A stretch of 64,000 nt of DNA from Pseudarthrobacter oxydans (GCF_030812335.1 NZ_JAUSSN010000002.1:372001-436000); one strand, 5' to 3'; numbered from the stretch's first letter, positions 1 to 8,941 are shown. The notes: generated from the letters alone by a model not told the origin. Numbers and translations are program-made.

Positions 1-2
1 CC

Positions 3-938
3 CGGGCAGGGTTCGCCCGCGAGGAGGCCGCCGGAGTCGACCGCGCGGCCGCGGAACGCAACTACAAGGACGACAACCACAAGCCGGAGATGATCCTGGC
101 GCTCACACCGTTCGAGGCGCTGTGCGGGTTCCGCCCGGCGGCGGAGTCCTTGGCCGTCTTCCAGGTGCTGGTGGCCGATTTTGAGCTGGCCGGCCTGGAA
201 CTGCCGCCGCTCGTTCCGCTGCTGCTCGAGGACCTGGCGCAGCGCGATGAGCCCGCGGCCCTCCGCTCGGCCTTCAAGAGGCTGATCTCCGGCGGGGAGG
301 ACGTTGCGGAGGCGACGGCCGCGATTGTGGCAGCCCTGATCTCCGGCGCCCCGACGGCGCCCTACCAGGCGGAGCTGTCCACCGTCGTCACGCTCAATGC
401 GCAGTACCCGGGCGATCCGGGCGTGCTGATTTCACTGCTGCTCAACCGGATCTCGCTGGCGCCGGGCGAGGCCGTTTACCTGCCGGCCGGCAATGTCCAC
501 GCCTACCTTCACGGCCTCGGTGTTGAGGTCATGGCTTCCTCGGACAACGTGCTGCGCGGCGGGCTGACCCCGAAGTTCGTGGACGTGCCGGAACTGCTCC
601 GCACCGTCTCCTTCGAGGCCGTCGGCGTGCCGATGCTCGGCCCCGAGACGACGATGCTGGGGCAGGAGGTCTTCCGGCCGCCGTTCCGGGAATTCCAGCT
701 GCAGCGCGTCGAGCTCAAGCCCGGCGCGGGGCCCGTTCCGCTGGCGCAGTCGGGAGCGGCCGTCATCCTTGTGGTCTCCGGTTCCGTCCTCCTGGACTCC
801 CCCAAGGGTGAACTGCGGCTGGAGCGCGGCGCGAGCGCGTTCCTGCCCGCGGCCGAGGCGCCGGTCAATGCCCACGCCGCCGCCGACGCCACCGGGACCG
901 CCCTCGCCTTTGCCGTCACCACCGCCCTGAAAGCCTGA
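3..938 (+). CDS. manA: Mannose-6-phosphate isomerase, class I (5' end missing)
   Basis: Interconverts mannose 6-phosphate and fructose 6-phosphate, linking glycolysis to GDP-mannose supply. The reading frame is open from base 3 and carries the type I PMI signature NYKDDNHKPE at 60-89, where the His and Glu are metal ligands. Downstream lie the cupin motif AGNVHAYLHG and VEVMASSDNVLRGGLTPK, which is typical of the family. The true start is left of the window; an internal ATG at 90 is not the start because it lies inside the conserved motif. The gene ends 4 nt before the FemAB-like gene, so the two are probably co-transcribed. manC at 57.5-58.6 kb would act two steps further down the same pathway. 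Confidence 0.95.
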   Translation, partial: RAGFAREEAAGVDRAAAERNYKDDNHKPEMILALTPFEALCGFRPAAESLAVFQVLVADFELAGLELPPLVPLLLEDLAQRDEPAALRSAFKRLISGGEDVAEATAAIVAALISGAPTAPYQAELSTVVTLNAQYPGDPGVLISLLLNRISLAPGEAVYLPAGNVHAYLHGLGVEVMASSDNVLRGGLTPKFVDVPELLRTVSFEAVGVPMLGPETTMLGQEVFRPPFREFQLQRVELKPGAGPVPLAQSGAAVILVVSGSVLLDSPKGELRLERGASAFLPAAEAPVNAHAAADATGTALAFAVTTALKA

Positions 939-942
939 GACC

Positions 943-1935
943 GTGGACCACTTCCTGCAGAGCCCCGCGTGGGCCGGCTTCCAACGCGCCCTGGGCCGGA
1001 CCGTGCATGAGCGCTCGGGCCCCGGCTGGAGCTTCCTGGCCATCGAGGAAAGCAACCCGGCGGGGAAACTGCTCTACGCACCCTACGGACCGGTGGCCGT
1101 TTCCCTGGCCGCGTTCGACGCCGCCCTGGCGGCCCTGACGGAGCTGGCCAGCAGCTGCGGTGCCGTGTTTGTCCGCATTGAACCGGTCGACGCCGGCTTC
1201 GCGGCCGCCGACGCCGGTGCTGTCCTGCGCACGCGCGGCCTCCGGCCCGCCCCGGCCAACCAGCAGCCGGAACGCACCTGGGTCGTGGACCTCGACCGGG
1301 ACTTCAAGGACGTCCTGGCGGAGATGAAGCCGGTGAACCGCAACCTGTACCGGAACATCCACAAGAAGGGCGTGACGTTCCGCTCCAGCCAGGACCCGGC
1401 GGAAATTTCTATCCTGCTGGGATTCCTGCACCTGACGGCGGCGCGCAGCGGTTTCAAGCCGCAGAGCGACGACTACCTCGGCCAGGTCGCCCGCTCCCTG
1501 ATGCCGTCCGGTGCCGCGACACTCTTCATCGCCGAACTTGAAGGCGAGCCGATTGCTGCCGCCCTCGCGTACGACTCCGCGGACACCCGCACCTATGCCC
1601 ACGCCGCGCTGGATGACGCCCACCGGAAGCTCAGCGCCGGGATTCCGCTGCTGGTCACCCTGATGGCCGACGCCAAGGACAAAGGCCTGAAGCACGTGGA
1701 TCTCTGGGGCGTGGCCCCCGCGGACGACCCCGACCACAAGTGGGCGGGGTTCACGTCCTTCAAAAAGTCCTTCGGCGGCCGCGAGGTCACGTATCCCGGG
1801 ACCTGGGACCTGCCGGTGCGGACGGTGCGCTACAACGGATACCAGCTGGCCAGGAAGGGCGCGCAGGCGGCCCGCCGAGGCCTCGCGGCGGCCCGGACGC
1901 TGCCCGTCCGGCTGCGCGGCGCGCTCCGCCACTAG
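943..1935 (+). CDS. FemAB-family peptidoglycan bridge aminoacyltransferase
   Basis: A 330-residue protein of the FemX/FemAB type. Members transfer amino acids from aminoacyl-tRNA onto the lipid II stem-peptide lysine in the cytoplasm, starting or extending the interpeptide bridge. The sequence shows the paired GNAT-like layout: an N-terminal half with LLYAPYGPV, a central MKPVNRNLYRNIHKKGV segment that matches the family's K-x-R-xx-I/N-xA-x-K-G region, and a C-terminal half with IAAALAYDS and HVDLWGVAP. The start is GTG at 943, 4 nt after manA. The substrate amino acid cannot be read from the sequence. Arthrobacter walls carry variable Lys bridges, which fits. The gene converges on galE across a repeat array. 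Confidence 0.85.
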   Translation: MDHFLQSPAWAGFQRALGRTVHERSGPGWSFLAIEESNPAGKLLYAPYGPVAVSLAAFDAALAALTELASSCGAVFVRIEPVDAGFAAADAGAVLRTRGLRPAPANQQPERTWVVDLDRDFKDVLAEMKPVNRNLYRNIHKKGVTFRSSQDPAEISILLGFLHLTAARSGFKPQSDDYLGQVARSLMPSGAATLFIAELEGEPIAAALAYDSADTRTYAHAALDDAHRKLSAGIPLLVTLMADAKDKGLKHVDLWGVAPADDPDHKWAGFTSFKKSFGGREVTYPGTWDLPVRTVRYNGYQLARKGAQAARRGLAAARTLPVRLRGALRH

Positions 1936-1942
1936 CCCTCCC

Positions 1943-2264
1943 CCACCGGACATGCCCCGCGTCAGCCCCGGCGGGTGGACATAGACCCACTATGTCCACT
2001 CCTGGGCCAGGGCACTGGACACGCTCCGCGGCGGCAGCGCAACCCCCGGCATCACCACCACCGGACATGCCCCGCGTCAGCACCGGCGGGTGGACATAGA
2101 CCCACTATGTCCACTCCTGGGCCTAGGCACTGGACACGCTCCGCGGCGGCAGCGCAACCCCGGGCATCACCACCACCGGACATGCCCCGCGTCAGCCCCG
2201 GCGCGTGGACATAGACCCACTATGTCCACTCCTGGGCCAGGGCACTGGGCATGTCCCCCGGTGG
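1943..2264. repeat. 115-bp tandem repeat array between convergent genes
   Basis: About 2.6 copies of a 115-bp unit begin at 1946, 2061 and 2176. Each unit contains a perfect hairpin with 10-bp arms GTGGACATAG and CTATGTCCAC and a 5-nt loop (1975-1999, 2090-2114, 2205-2229). The block is bracketed by an imperfect inverted pair: CCACCGGACATGCCC at 1943-1957 and GGGCATGTCCCCCGGTGG at 2247-2264. It fills almost the whole gap between the stop codons of the FemAB-like gene and galE, so it may serve both as terminator. No U-tract follows the hairpins. Confidence 0.9.
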
Positions 2265-2265
2265 G

Positions 2266-3240
2266 CTAGTGTCCGGCGGCGGCGGCTTTCTTCTGGGCCT
2301 CGTACGCGCTGGCGACCATGTCCTCGACGGAGTGCCGCATCTTCCAGTCCAGATCACGTGCGGCCAGGGAGCCGTCGGCCACAATCCGGTCCGGGTCTCC
2401 CGCCCGGCGGGGCCCGATCTCCGGCTCGAAGTCGATGCCGGTAACCGTGGCCATCGCCGTCATGATCTGTCGGACGGAGAGCCCGTCGCCGGACCCGAGG
2501 TTGTAGACGCGTTCCAGCGGCGTGCCGGCGGCGAGGGCCCGGGCGGCCGCGACGTGGGAGGTCGCCAGGTCGGCCACGTGCACGTAGTCGCGCACGCAGG
2601 TGCCGTCGGCGGTGTTGTAGTCGGTGCCGTTGATGCGGGGGGTCTTCCCTGCGGTCAGTGCGCGGAGCACAATCGGGAAGAGGTTGTGCGGGCTCGTGTC
2701 GTAGAGTTCGGGCGAGCCGGAGCCGACGACGTTGAAGTAGCGCAGCGATGTATGCTTCAGGCCCCGCGCCCTACCCTGGTCGCGGATCAGCCATTCGCCG
2801 ATCAGTTTGCTCTCGCCGTAAGGGGATTCCGGCTGGGTCGGGGTGTCTTCCGTGACGATGTCCCCGGTGGGGGTGCCGTACGTCGCGGCGGAGGAGGAGA
2901 AGACCAGCTTGTCGACCTCGGCGAGTTCCATGGCCTTGAGCAGTTCGGCCGTGCCGGTGACGTTCTGCTCGTAGGTAAGCAGCGGCTCCTGGACCGAAAC
3001 ACCGGCGTACTTGAAACCGGCGAGGTGGATCACGCCCGTCACGCCGTGGTCGAGCATGGTGCGGGCCACGAGTTCCGAGTCGAGGATGGTGCCTTGCACG
3101 AACGGCACGTCGTCCGGGACGAACTCGCGGTGCCCGCTGGAAAGCGAATCAACCACCACTGCCTGCATCCCGGCCCCGCGCAAAGCGGAAACCACGTGAG
3201 AGCCGATATATCCTGCGCCACCTGTTACGAGCCATGTCAT
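2266..3240 (-). CDS. galE: UDP-glucose 4-epimerase
   Basis: Interconverts UDP-galactose and UDP-glucose (Leloir pathway) as a cytosolic NAD-binding short-chain dehydrogenase-type enzyme. The Rossmann motif TGGAGYIGS is at residues 6-14, the SSS catalytic serine region at 115-117, and the YxxxK pair at Y141/K145 (SPYGESK). Length, 324 residues, is normal. ATG 3240 sits 6 nt downstream of TAGGGT, so a leaderless mRNA is likely. galM and galK lie 20 kb away and are not in this operon. A strong hairpin separates it from glpX upstream. Confidence 0.95.
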   Translation of the reverse strand: MTWLVTGGAGYIGSHVVSALRGAGMQAVVVDSLSSGHREFVPDDVPFVQGTILDSELVARTMLDHGVTGVIHLAGFKYAGVSVQEPLLTYEQNVTGTAELLKAMELAEVDKLVFSSSAATYGTPTGDIVTEDTPTQPESPYGESKLIGEWLIRDQGRARGLKHTSLRYFNVVGSGSPELYDTSPHNLFPIVLRALTAGKTPRINGTDYNTADGTCVRDYVHVADLATSHVAAARALAAGTPLERVYNLGSGDGLSVRQIMTAMATVTGIDFEPEIGPRRAGDPDRIVADGSLAARDLDWKMRHSVEDMVASAYEAQKKAAAAGH

Positions 3241-3246
3241 GGTTCC

Positions 3247-3252
3247 ACCCTA
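3247..3252 (-). promoter_or_regulatory. Candidate -10 box of galE (leaderless)
   Basis: On the minus strand TAGGGT is followed by 6 nt (GGAACC) and then the ATG at 3240, which would place transcription start on the start codon. No clear -35 element is seen. Confidence 0.5.
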
Positions 3253-3288
3253 CCCAATGCCGAGCAGGCCCGGCCGCTGGGAAACGGC

Positions 3289-3321
3289 GGATCCCGGGGC
3301 GCGAAACGCGCCCCGGGATCC
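3289..3321 (-). terminator. Hairpin terminator after glpX
   Basis: Perfect 15-bp stem (3289-3303 with 3307-3321, left arm GGATCCCGGGGCGCG) and a 3-nt AAA loop, 24 bp past the glpX stop. There is no U-tract, which is common for actinobacterial hairpin terminators. Confidence 0.75.
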
Positions 3322-3344
3322 GGGTGTCCTGATTTGGGCAGCTG

Positions 3345-4382
3345 CTAACCCTTGCGGGCGTAGCCTTCCCACTTGCTGGCCTGGTGCTCGCCATCAACAA
3401 AGCGGATGGTCCCGGACTTGGAACGCATCACGATGGACTGCGTGAGGACCTTGTCCTTGGAGTAACGCACGCCCCTGAGCAGGTCCCCGTCGGTGATGCC
3501 CGTGGCGGCGAAATAGCAGTTGTCGCTGGAGACGAGGTCGTTGGTCGACAGCACCCGGTCCAGGTCGTGGCCGGCGTCGATGGCCTTCTGCTTCTCGTCA
3601 TCGCTGGTGGGCCACAGGCGGCCCTGGATGACTCCGCCGAGGGACTTGATTGCGCAGGCCGTGACAATGCCTTCCGGCGTTCCGCCGATGCCCATCAGGG
3701 CGTCGACGCCGGTGCCCGAGCGGGCCGCGGCGATGGCGCCGGCGACGTCACCGTCCATGATGAACTTGGTCCGCGCACCCGCTTCGCGGATCTCTTCAAC
3801 GAGCCCGCGGTGGCGGTCCCGGTCCAGGATCATCACATTGAGCTGGTTGACCTTGACGCCCTTGGCCTTGGCGATCAGGTGCAGGTTCTGCTTGACGGGC
3901 AGGCGAAGGTCAACCATGTCGGCCGCTTCCGGACCGGTGACGAGCTTCTCCATGTAGAACACCGCGGAGGGGTCGAACATGGAACCGCGTTCCGCGACGG
4001 CGAGGACGGCGAGGGCGTTGTTGATGCCGAGGGCAGCGAGGCGGGTTCCGTCGATCGGGTCGACGGCGACATCGCACTCGGGGCCGGTGCCGTCACCAAC
4101 ATTCTCGCCGTTGTAGAGCATCGGGGCTTCGTCCTTCTCGCCCTCACCGATCACGACAACACCGTTGAAGTGGACGGTCTGGAGGAAGGAACGCATGGCG
4201 TCGACGGCGGCGCCGTCGGCCTTGTTCTTGTCCCCGAACCCAACCCAGTGACCGCCGGCGATGGCGGCGGCTTCGGTGACGCGGACCAGTTCGAGAGCAA
4301 GGTTGCGGTCCGGCTCGTCAATTCCCACGGCGAGGGACGGGGAAAGTGTGGAGTACTTCTGGGTCATTGGCGGTGGTGTCAC
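3345..4382 (-). CDS. glpX: Fructose-1,6-bisphosphatase class II
   Basis: Hydrolyses fructose 1,6-bisphosphate to fructose 6-phosphate in gluconeogenesis; GlpX is usually the only FBPase in actinobacteria. The Li/Mg phosphatase motifs are present: GEGEKDEAPML at 79-89 and DPIDGTRL at 108-115. Length, 345 residues, is normal. GTG 4382 is chosen because AGAGG ends 5 nt before it; the in-frame ATG at 4367 would have no ribosome-binding site. It is divergent from the DUF4245 gene, the same arrangement as Rv1099c/Rv1100 in M. tuberculosis, with fumC nearby. Confidence 0.95.
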   Translation of the reverse strand: MTPPPMTQKYSTLSPSLAVGIDEPDRNLALELVRVTEAAAIAGGHWVGFGDKNKADGAAVDAMRSFLQTVHFNGVVVIGEGEKDEAPMLYNGENVGDGTGPECDVAVDPIDGTRLAALGINNALAVLAVAERGSMFDPSAVFYMEKLVTGPEAADMVDLRLPVKQNLHLIAKAKGVKVNQLNVMILDRDRHRGLVEEIREAGARTKFIMDGDVAGAIAAARSGTGVDALMGIGGTPEGIVTACAIKSLGGVIQGRLWPTSDDEKQKAIDAGHDLDRVLSTNDLVSSDNCYFAATGITDGDLLRGVRYSKDKVLTQSIVMRSKSGTIRFVDGEHQASKWEGYARKG

Positions 4383-4591
4383 GTTAACCTCTTCTTCGAG
4401 TGGCGATCATTGAAACCGTGCGGACAGGATCGATCCGTCGCGGTGATTCTTAGTTTGTGATCTCGTCTGATACTGATCATAGTCGGGGAGGAAACCTGCG
4501 TCTTGGATTGACCATTCCGTGAACGGCCCGCCCCCGGCCCGCCCGGCACCGCCGAATGTGAGATCGGCCCGGAATGGGCGACTATAGAGGG

Positions 4592-5311
4592 GTGAGTGAA
4601 TTGCAGGAAACGCCCCCCGCTGCCCCCGCTTCCCCCGCCGGCACCGCCGGCCGCGAAGCACCCGGCGCCGCCGGCCAGCCGCCCGTCAAGCCCGTACTGA
4701 GCGCAGGAGCGGCGAAGCGCGCGAACGCCTCGGTGATCGGTATGGGCATTGCGCTGGTCCTGAGCATCGCCGCATTCCTGCCCATCGTCCTGATGAACCC
4801 CTCGCCCAAGACCGACGGCTACCGGCCGAACATCAACGTCAGCGCCGTGGCGCAGAACGCCGCCGATGTGGCGGGATTCACACCGGCCGCCCCCGACACC
4901 GGCGACACATTCCGCGCAAATTACGCCCGCTGGGAATCCGGAGCGGGCAGCGGCGTCCCCACGTGGGAGGTCGGCTACCTCACGCCCAGGGAATCCTTCA
5001 TCGGCCTGGTGCAGGCGCGGCAGTCCAATCCCACCTGGCTGTTGCAGCAGGTGAAGAGCGCGCCCGTGACCGGCACGCGCAGCGCCGGCGGACGCGACTG
5101 GGAGCTCCGCGACACCGGCAAGGGCGAGAAAAGCATGGTGCTTGCCGACGCCGGCGGCACGACCGTGATCCTGACCGGATCCGCCCCGCTGGATGAATTT
5201 GCGGTGCTGGCCGCCGCGGTGGTCAAGGACCTCGAAGACAAGTCCGGCACTGTGTCACCGGGGAGCACCTCGGGCGCAACAGTTTCGCCCTCCCCCGCCC
5301 CTTCGCCGTAA
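4592..5311 (+). CDS. DUF4245 membrane-anchored protein
   Basis: A 239-residue protein with a Pro/Ala-rich cytosolic N-terminus, one transmembrane segment (around 35-60, IGMGIALVLSIAAFLPIVLM) and an extracytoplasmic domain of about 165 residues that ends in a Ser/Pro-rich tail. It matches the DUF4245 family, found next to glpX in many actinobacteria; its function is unknown. GTG 4592 is preferred over the in-frame ATG at 4574 because conserved sequence begins later and a possible leaderless -10 (GACTAT) lies 6 nt upstream. The carbonic anhydrase gene starts 9 nt after its stop. Confidence 0.75.
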   Translation: MSELQETPPAAPASPAGTAGREAPGAAGQPPVKPVLSAGAAKRANASVIGMGIALVLSIAAFLPIVLMNPSPKTDGYRPNINVSAVAQNAADVAGFTPAAPDTGDTFRANYARWESGAGSGVPTWEVGYLTPRESFIGLVQARQSNPTWLLQQVKSAPVTGTRSAGGRDWELRDTGKGEKSMVLADAGGTTVILTGSAPLDEFAVLAAAVVKDLEDKSGTVSPGSTSGATVSPSPAPSP

Positions 5312-5320
5312 GGTACTCCC

Positions 5321-5935
5321 GTGGCCACCTATCTCACCCCCGCCCTTGCCTGGCGCCGTCTCCGCGAAGGCAACGAGCGCTTCGTGTCCGGCAAATCGTC
5401 CCATCCCAACCAGGACGCGTCCCGCCGCTCCTCCCTCGTGGAGAACCAGCATCCCTTCGCGGTGATCTTCGGCTGCTCGGATTCCCGGCTGGCCGCTGAG
5501 ATCATCTTCGATCTGGGCCTCGGCGACGCCTTTGTGGTCCGCACCGCCGGCCAGGTGATCGACGACGCCGTCCTCGGCTCGCTCGAATACAGCGTCAGCG
5601 TCCTGGGCGTGCCGCTGATCGTGGTCCTCGGGCACGACAGCTGCGGCGCGGTCACGGCGACGAAAAAGGCCGTGGAGACCGGACAGATGCCCGTGGGCTT
5701 CATGCGCAGCCTCGTCGAGCGCATCACCCCCTCAGTGTTGACCTCGCTGCGTAACAACCAGAACGACGTCAACGACATGGTCGTGGAGAACGTCAAACAG
5801 ACGTCGCAGCGGCTGGTGGACAGCTCGCGCGTGATTTCCGATGCCGTCGAGGGCGGCCGGGCGGCCGTGATCGGTCTCGCCTACAGCCTCGCCGACGGCA
5901 GGGCGGACCTTGTTTCCGGAATCGGCGAGCTCTAG
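5321..5935 (+). CDS. Beta-class carbonic anhydrase
   Basis: Interconverts CO2 and bicarbonate in the cytosol. The Zn ligands and dyad are visible: C52-x-D54-x-R56 in CSDSR, then H105 and C108 in GHDSCGA. Length, 204 residues, is normal for bacterial beta-CA. GTG start, 9 nt after the DUF4245 gene, so co-transcribed. It may supply bicarbonate for carboxylases; that is inference. Confidence 0.93.
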   Translation: MATYLTPALAWRRLREGNERFVSGKSSHPNQDASRRSSLVENQHPFAVIFGCSDSRLAAEIIFDLGLGDAFVVRTAGQVIDDAVLGSLEYSVSVLGVPLIVVLGHDSCGAVTATKKAVETGQMPVGFMRSLVERITPSVLTSLRNNQNDVNDMVVENVKQTSQRLVDSSRVISDAVEGGRAAVIGLAYSLADGRADLVSGIGEL

Positions 5936-5995
5936 GTTCCTGCCACAGCCCGGTAGCACGCACTTCACGGTTTTCGATGGGACGCCTCCGCCCAA

Positions 5996-6001
5996 TAAGC
6001 T
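5996..6001 (+). promoter_or_regulatory. Candidate -10 box of fumC (leaderless)
   Basis: TAAGCT is followed by 6 nt and then ATG 6008. No ribosome-binding site lies between, which supports a leaderless transcript. Confidence 0.5.
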
Positions 6002-6007
6002 AGCCCC

Positions 6008-7444
6008 ATGACTTCCACAGAAGAGTTGAACACCGAAGAGTTCCGCATTGAACACGACACGATGGGCGAGGTCCGGGTCCCCGTGAACGCCCTGTACCGC
6101 GCCCAGACGCAGCGTGCCGTCGAAAACTTCCCGATCTCCGGCAAAACCCTGGAGCGCGCCCACATCGAAGCCCTCGCCCGGGTCAAGAAGGCCGCCGCGC
6201 AGGCCAACGCAGAACTGGGAGTGCTCGACGGCGAGCTCGCCCAGGCGATCGCGGATGCTGCCGATGAGGTCGCCACCGGAAAGTACGACGGCGACTTCCC
6301 GATCGACGTTTTCCAGACCGGATCGGGCACCTCGTCCAACATGAACACCAACGAGGTCCTTGCCGAACTGGCGACCCGCGCGCTCAAGGCCGCCGGCAGC
6401 GACAAGGTCGTCCACCCCAATGACCACGTCAACGCCTCGCAGTCCTCCAACGACGTTTTCCCCACCTCGGTCCACGTGGCCGCCACGTCCGCGCTGATCA
6501 ACGACCTGATCCCGGCGCTGGGCTACCTCGCGGAGTCCCTGGAGCGCAAGGCCGTCGAGTTCAAGGACGTCGTGAAGTCCGGCCGCACCCACCTCATGGA
6601 TGCCACCCCGGTGACGCTGGGCCAGGAGTTCGGCGGCTACGCCGCTCAGGTCCGCTACGGCGTCGAGCGCATCAATGCCTCCCTTCCCCGCGTCGCTGAG
6701 GTTCCGCTCGGCGGCACCGCCGTCGGCACCGGCATCAACACCCCCGCCGGCTTCCCGGAGCGCGTCATCGAACTGCTGGCCGCCGACACCGGACTGCCGC
6801 TGACCGAGGCCCGCGACCACTTCGAGGCCCAAGCCAACCGTGACGGCCTGATCGAGGCCTCGAGCCAGCTCCGCAACATCGCGATCTCCTTCATGAAGAT
6901 CAACAACGACCTGCGCTGGATGGGCTCCGGCCCCAACACCGGCCTCGGCGAGATCGCGATCCCGGACCTGCAGCCGGGCTCCTCCATCATGCCCGGCAAG
7001 GTCAACCCGGTGATCTGCGAGGCGTCCATCATGGTCTGCGCCCAGGTCATCGGCAACGACACCGCCATCGCCTGGTCCGGCACCAACGGCGCGTTCGAGC
7101 TGAACGTCGGCATCCCCGTGATGGCCGCCAACCTGCTCGAATCCGTGCGCCTGCTGGCCAACACCAGCCGCGTCATGGCCGACAAGATGATCGACGGCAT
7201 CACCGCGAACGTCGAGCGCGCCCGCTACCTGGCCGAGGCTTCCCCGTCGATCGTCACGCCGCTGAACAAGTTCATCGGCTACGAGAACGCCGCCAAGATC
7301 GCCAAGAAAGCCGTGGCCGAGGGCCTCACCATCCGCGAAACCGTGGTGGCGATGGGCTTCCTGGAACGCGGCGAACTGACCGAGGAGCAGCTGGACACGG
7401 CCCTGGACGTTATGTCCATGACCCGTCCGCCGCACAAGGCCTAA
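6008..7444 (+). CDS. fumC: Fumarate hydratase class II
   Basis: Converts fumarate to malate in the TCA cycle, downstream of the succinate dehydrogenase encoded at 59-62.5 kb. The superfamily signature [11 protein letters not shown] is at residues 324-334, with [13 protein letters not shown] (about 105-117) and [14 protein letters not shown] (about 136-149) lining the active site. It is 478 residues long, intact and of standard length. The glpX/fumC neighbourhood is conserved with M. tuberculosis. It converges on a VWA gene across a strong hairpin. Confidence 0.97.
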   Translation: MTSTEELNTEEFRIEHDTMGEVRVPVNALYRAQTQRAVENFPISGKTLERAHIEALARVKKAAAQANAELGVLDGELAQAIADAADEVATGKYDGDFPIDVFQTGSGTSSNMNTNEVLAELATRALKAAGSDKVVHPNDHVNASQSSNDVFPTSVHVAATSALINDLIPALGYLAESLERKAVEFKDVVKSGRTHLMDATPVTLGQEFGGYAAQVRYGVERINASLPRVAEVPLGGTAVGTGINTPAGFPERVIELLAADTGLPLTEARDHFEAQANRDGLIEASSQLRNIAISFMKINNDLRWMGSGPNTGLGEIAIPDLQPGSSIMPGKVNPVICEASIMVCAQVIGNDTAIAWSGTNGAFELNVGIPVMAANLLESVRLLANTSRVMADKMIDGITANVERARYLAEASPSIVTPLNKFIGYENAAKIAKKAVAEGLTIRETVVAMGFLERGELTEEQLDTALDVMSMTRPPHKA

Positions 7445-7486
7445 CACACGGGCCTAGCTGCCGCGCCCCGGGAGGCGGCCGCGTCC

Positions 7487-7530
7487 GACGGCGGCCGGCA
7501 CCTTTCCAGCGAAAGGCGCCGGCCGCCGTC
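7487..7530. terminator. Bidirectional hairpin terminator between fumC and the VWA gene
   Basis: Perfect 13-bp arms (GACGGCGGCCGGC and its complement) plus an inner CCTTT/AAAGG pair, placed midway between the two convergent stop codons. Confidence 0.85.
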
Positions 7531-7549
7531 GTGTCCTGCCTGGACCGGC

Positions 7550-8218
7550 CTAGCGCGGCGGAACGCCTCCCCCGGCGGCCCGCCGCTCCTCGGCGGTGTA
7601 GGCCGCGGCGGCGGCGGCGTCCGCCATGCTGGCACCGGCCATCCGGGCCTCCCGCAGCCTGCGGGTCTTGGCCGACTGCCCGGAAAAGGCCGCGTCCACA
7701 TTGCCGGCGGCGTACGTCAGCGCGTCCTCGGCCCGGATGCCGAGCCCTTCCGCCGTCAGCACGGCGTCCTGATTGGCGCCCAGGTACGTGAACTGCCAGC
7801 CCCACTGGCTCTGCTGCTGCTCCACCAGGGCTTTCACCATGGGGCCGGTCGCCTCCCTCGAGGCGTTCTCGTGCCCGTCGGTCAGCACTGCCACCAGCAC
7901 CGTGCCCGGGCGCTGCTCTTCGGGCAGGGCGGCCAGTTCCTCCCCGGCTTCCCCGATCAGCCGGATCATGGCGTCGTGGAGGGCGGTGGAGCCGCGCGGC
8001 TGCAGGTCCAGCGGCGGTACATCCCGGATGTCCACGGCGGCGTAGACCCGGTCGTAGACGTCGTCGAACTGCGCCAGGGACAGCCGGCAGCGGCCCGGCA
8101 CCGACTGCTGCTCCCTGACGAACGCGGCAAATCCGCCCACGGTGTCATCGGCAATGGCACTCATGGATCCGGAGCGGTCAAGAAGGACGTACACGTGCGT
8201 CAGAGCTGAATCTGTCAT
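7550..8218 (-). CDS. VWA-domain protein
   Basis: A 222-residue, nearly single-domain von Willebrand factor A protein. The metal-ion-dependent adhesion site is intact: DxSxS at D14/S16/S18 (LLDRSGSMS), a Thr in RGSTALHD, and the Asp in LTDGHEN. There is no signal peptide or transmembrane segment, so it is probably cytosolic. ATG 8218 is chosen because the domain begins immediately after it and GGGGAAA lies upstream; an upstream in-frame start at 8305 adds only low-complexity sequence. The conserved spacing resembles the stress-associated VWA family, but no partner gene is adjacent and the function is unknown. Confidence 0.8.
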   Translation of the reverse strand: MTDSALTHVYVLLDRSGSMSAIADDTVGGFAAFVREQQSVPGRCRLSLAQFDDVYDRVYAAVDIRDVPPLDLQPRGSTALHDAMIRLIGEAGEELAALPEEQRPGTVLVAVLTDGHENASREATGPMVKALVEQQQSQWGWQFTYLGANQDAVLTAEGLGIRAEDALTYAAGNVDAAFSGQSAKTRRLREARMAGASMADAAAAAAYTAEERRAAGGGVPPR

Positions 8219-8232
8219 GTTTCCCCATTTCC

Positions 8233-8252
8233 GGTCCGGGCGCACCCGGACC
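8233..8252 (-). promoter_or_regulatory. Hairpin in the leader of the VWA gene
   Basis: Perfect 8-4-8 hairpin (GGTCCGGG, loop CGCA, CCCGGACC) 15 nt before the ATG, with a possible -10 (TAGCCT) at 8283-8288 upstream. It could weaken translation, or it could end the prepilin peptidase transcript. Confidence 0.4.
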
Positions 8253-8368
8253 CCCTTCCCAGCGGCTGGCTGGATTAGAAGCAGGCTACGGCGGGGCACC
8301 GACAAAAAGCGCGAAGGCCGCGTCGGCGCACATGTCCGGGCTTCCGGGCACCGGCGTCCAAGGTCCCG

Positions 8369-8929
8369 TCAGGCCGGCAGGAGCACCATGGCCGAGGCCG
8401 TGCCGGCCAGCATGAACGGCCCGAAGGGGATGCTCGATTGCAGCGTGCCCTGCCGCGACACCAGCAGCGCCAGGCTCCACAGTCCGCCAAAGAGGAAGGC
8501 CGCTAAGGTCCCGGCAAACACGTGCGGCCAGCCGAGGAATCCCAGGTACATGCCGAGCACCCCTGCCAGCTTGACGTCGCCAAATCCCATTCCCGGCGGA
8601 TAGACCGCCCGCAGCAGGAAGTAGAAGAGCCACAGGGCCGCTCCCCCGGCCACCACCCGCAGTCCGGGCACCCCGAAGAGCCCGGCCCCGCCGTCGGGCA
8701 CGGCCGCCGTGGCCGGGGCCCCCGACACCGCGTGGACCGCCACCGCACCGAGCAGCAGCACCGCGGCGACGGCGTAGGCCGGAAAGACGATCCGGTCCGG
8801 CAGCAGGTGGTGCCGGACGTCGATGACCGTGAGCCGGACGGCCACAACCGCCAGGTAGGCGCATGCCAGAAGCACCAGCCAGTAGGCCAGCGGGGTCACT
8901 TCGCCCAGTCCGCCGAGTCGTTGGATCAC
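8369..8929 (-). CDS. A24-family prepilin peptidase (peptidase-only form)
   Basis: Integral-membrane aspartic protease that cleaves type IV pilin-like or Flp/Tad prepilins. Both catalytic Asp motifs are seen: D37 in TVIDVRHHLLPD and D118 in GMGFGDVKLAG. About six hydrophobic segments are present. It has 186 residues and lacks the N-terminal methyltransferase part of the PilD type, as usual in actinobacteria. GTG 8929 follows TAGCAT by 6 nt (leaderless). No pilin genes lie in the window. Confidence 0.88.
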   Translation of the reverse strand: MIQRLGGLGEVTPLAYWLVLLACAYLAVVAVRLTVIDVRHHLLPDRIVFPAYAVAAVLLLGAVAVHAVSGAPATAAVPDGGAGLFGVPGLRVVAGGAALWLFYFLLRAVYPPGMGFGDVKLAGVLGMYLGFLGWPHVFAGTLAAFLFGGLWSLALLVSRQGTLQSSIPFGPFMLAGTASAMVLLPA

Positions 8930-8935
8930 CCTCGG

Positions 8936-8941
8936 ATGCTA
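8936..8941 (-). promoter_or_regulatory. Candidate -10 box of the prepilin peptidase gene
   Basis: TAGCAT on the minus strand, a 6-nt gap, then GTG 8929. It lies 36 bp from the opposite-facing -10 of the hypothetical gene at 8989. Confidence 0.5.

Noticed and set aside
1946..2248. Repeat array considered as CRISPR
   Set aside because: The units are contiguous 115-bp copies with no unique spacers and no cas genes nearby.
5732..7447. 571-codon open frame antisense to fumC
   Set aside because: It is a composition shadow: the plus-strand frame has every fumarase motif, while the antisense product is Gly/Val/Asp-rich low-complexity with no motif.
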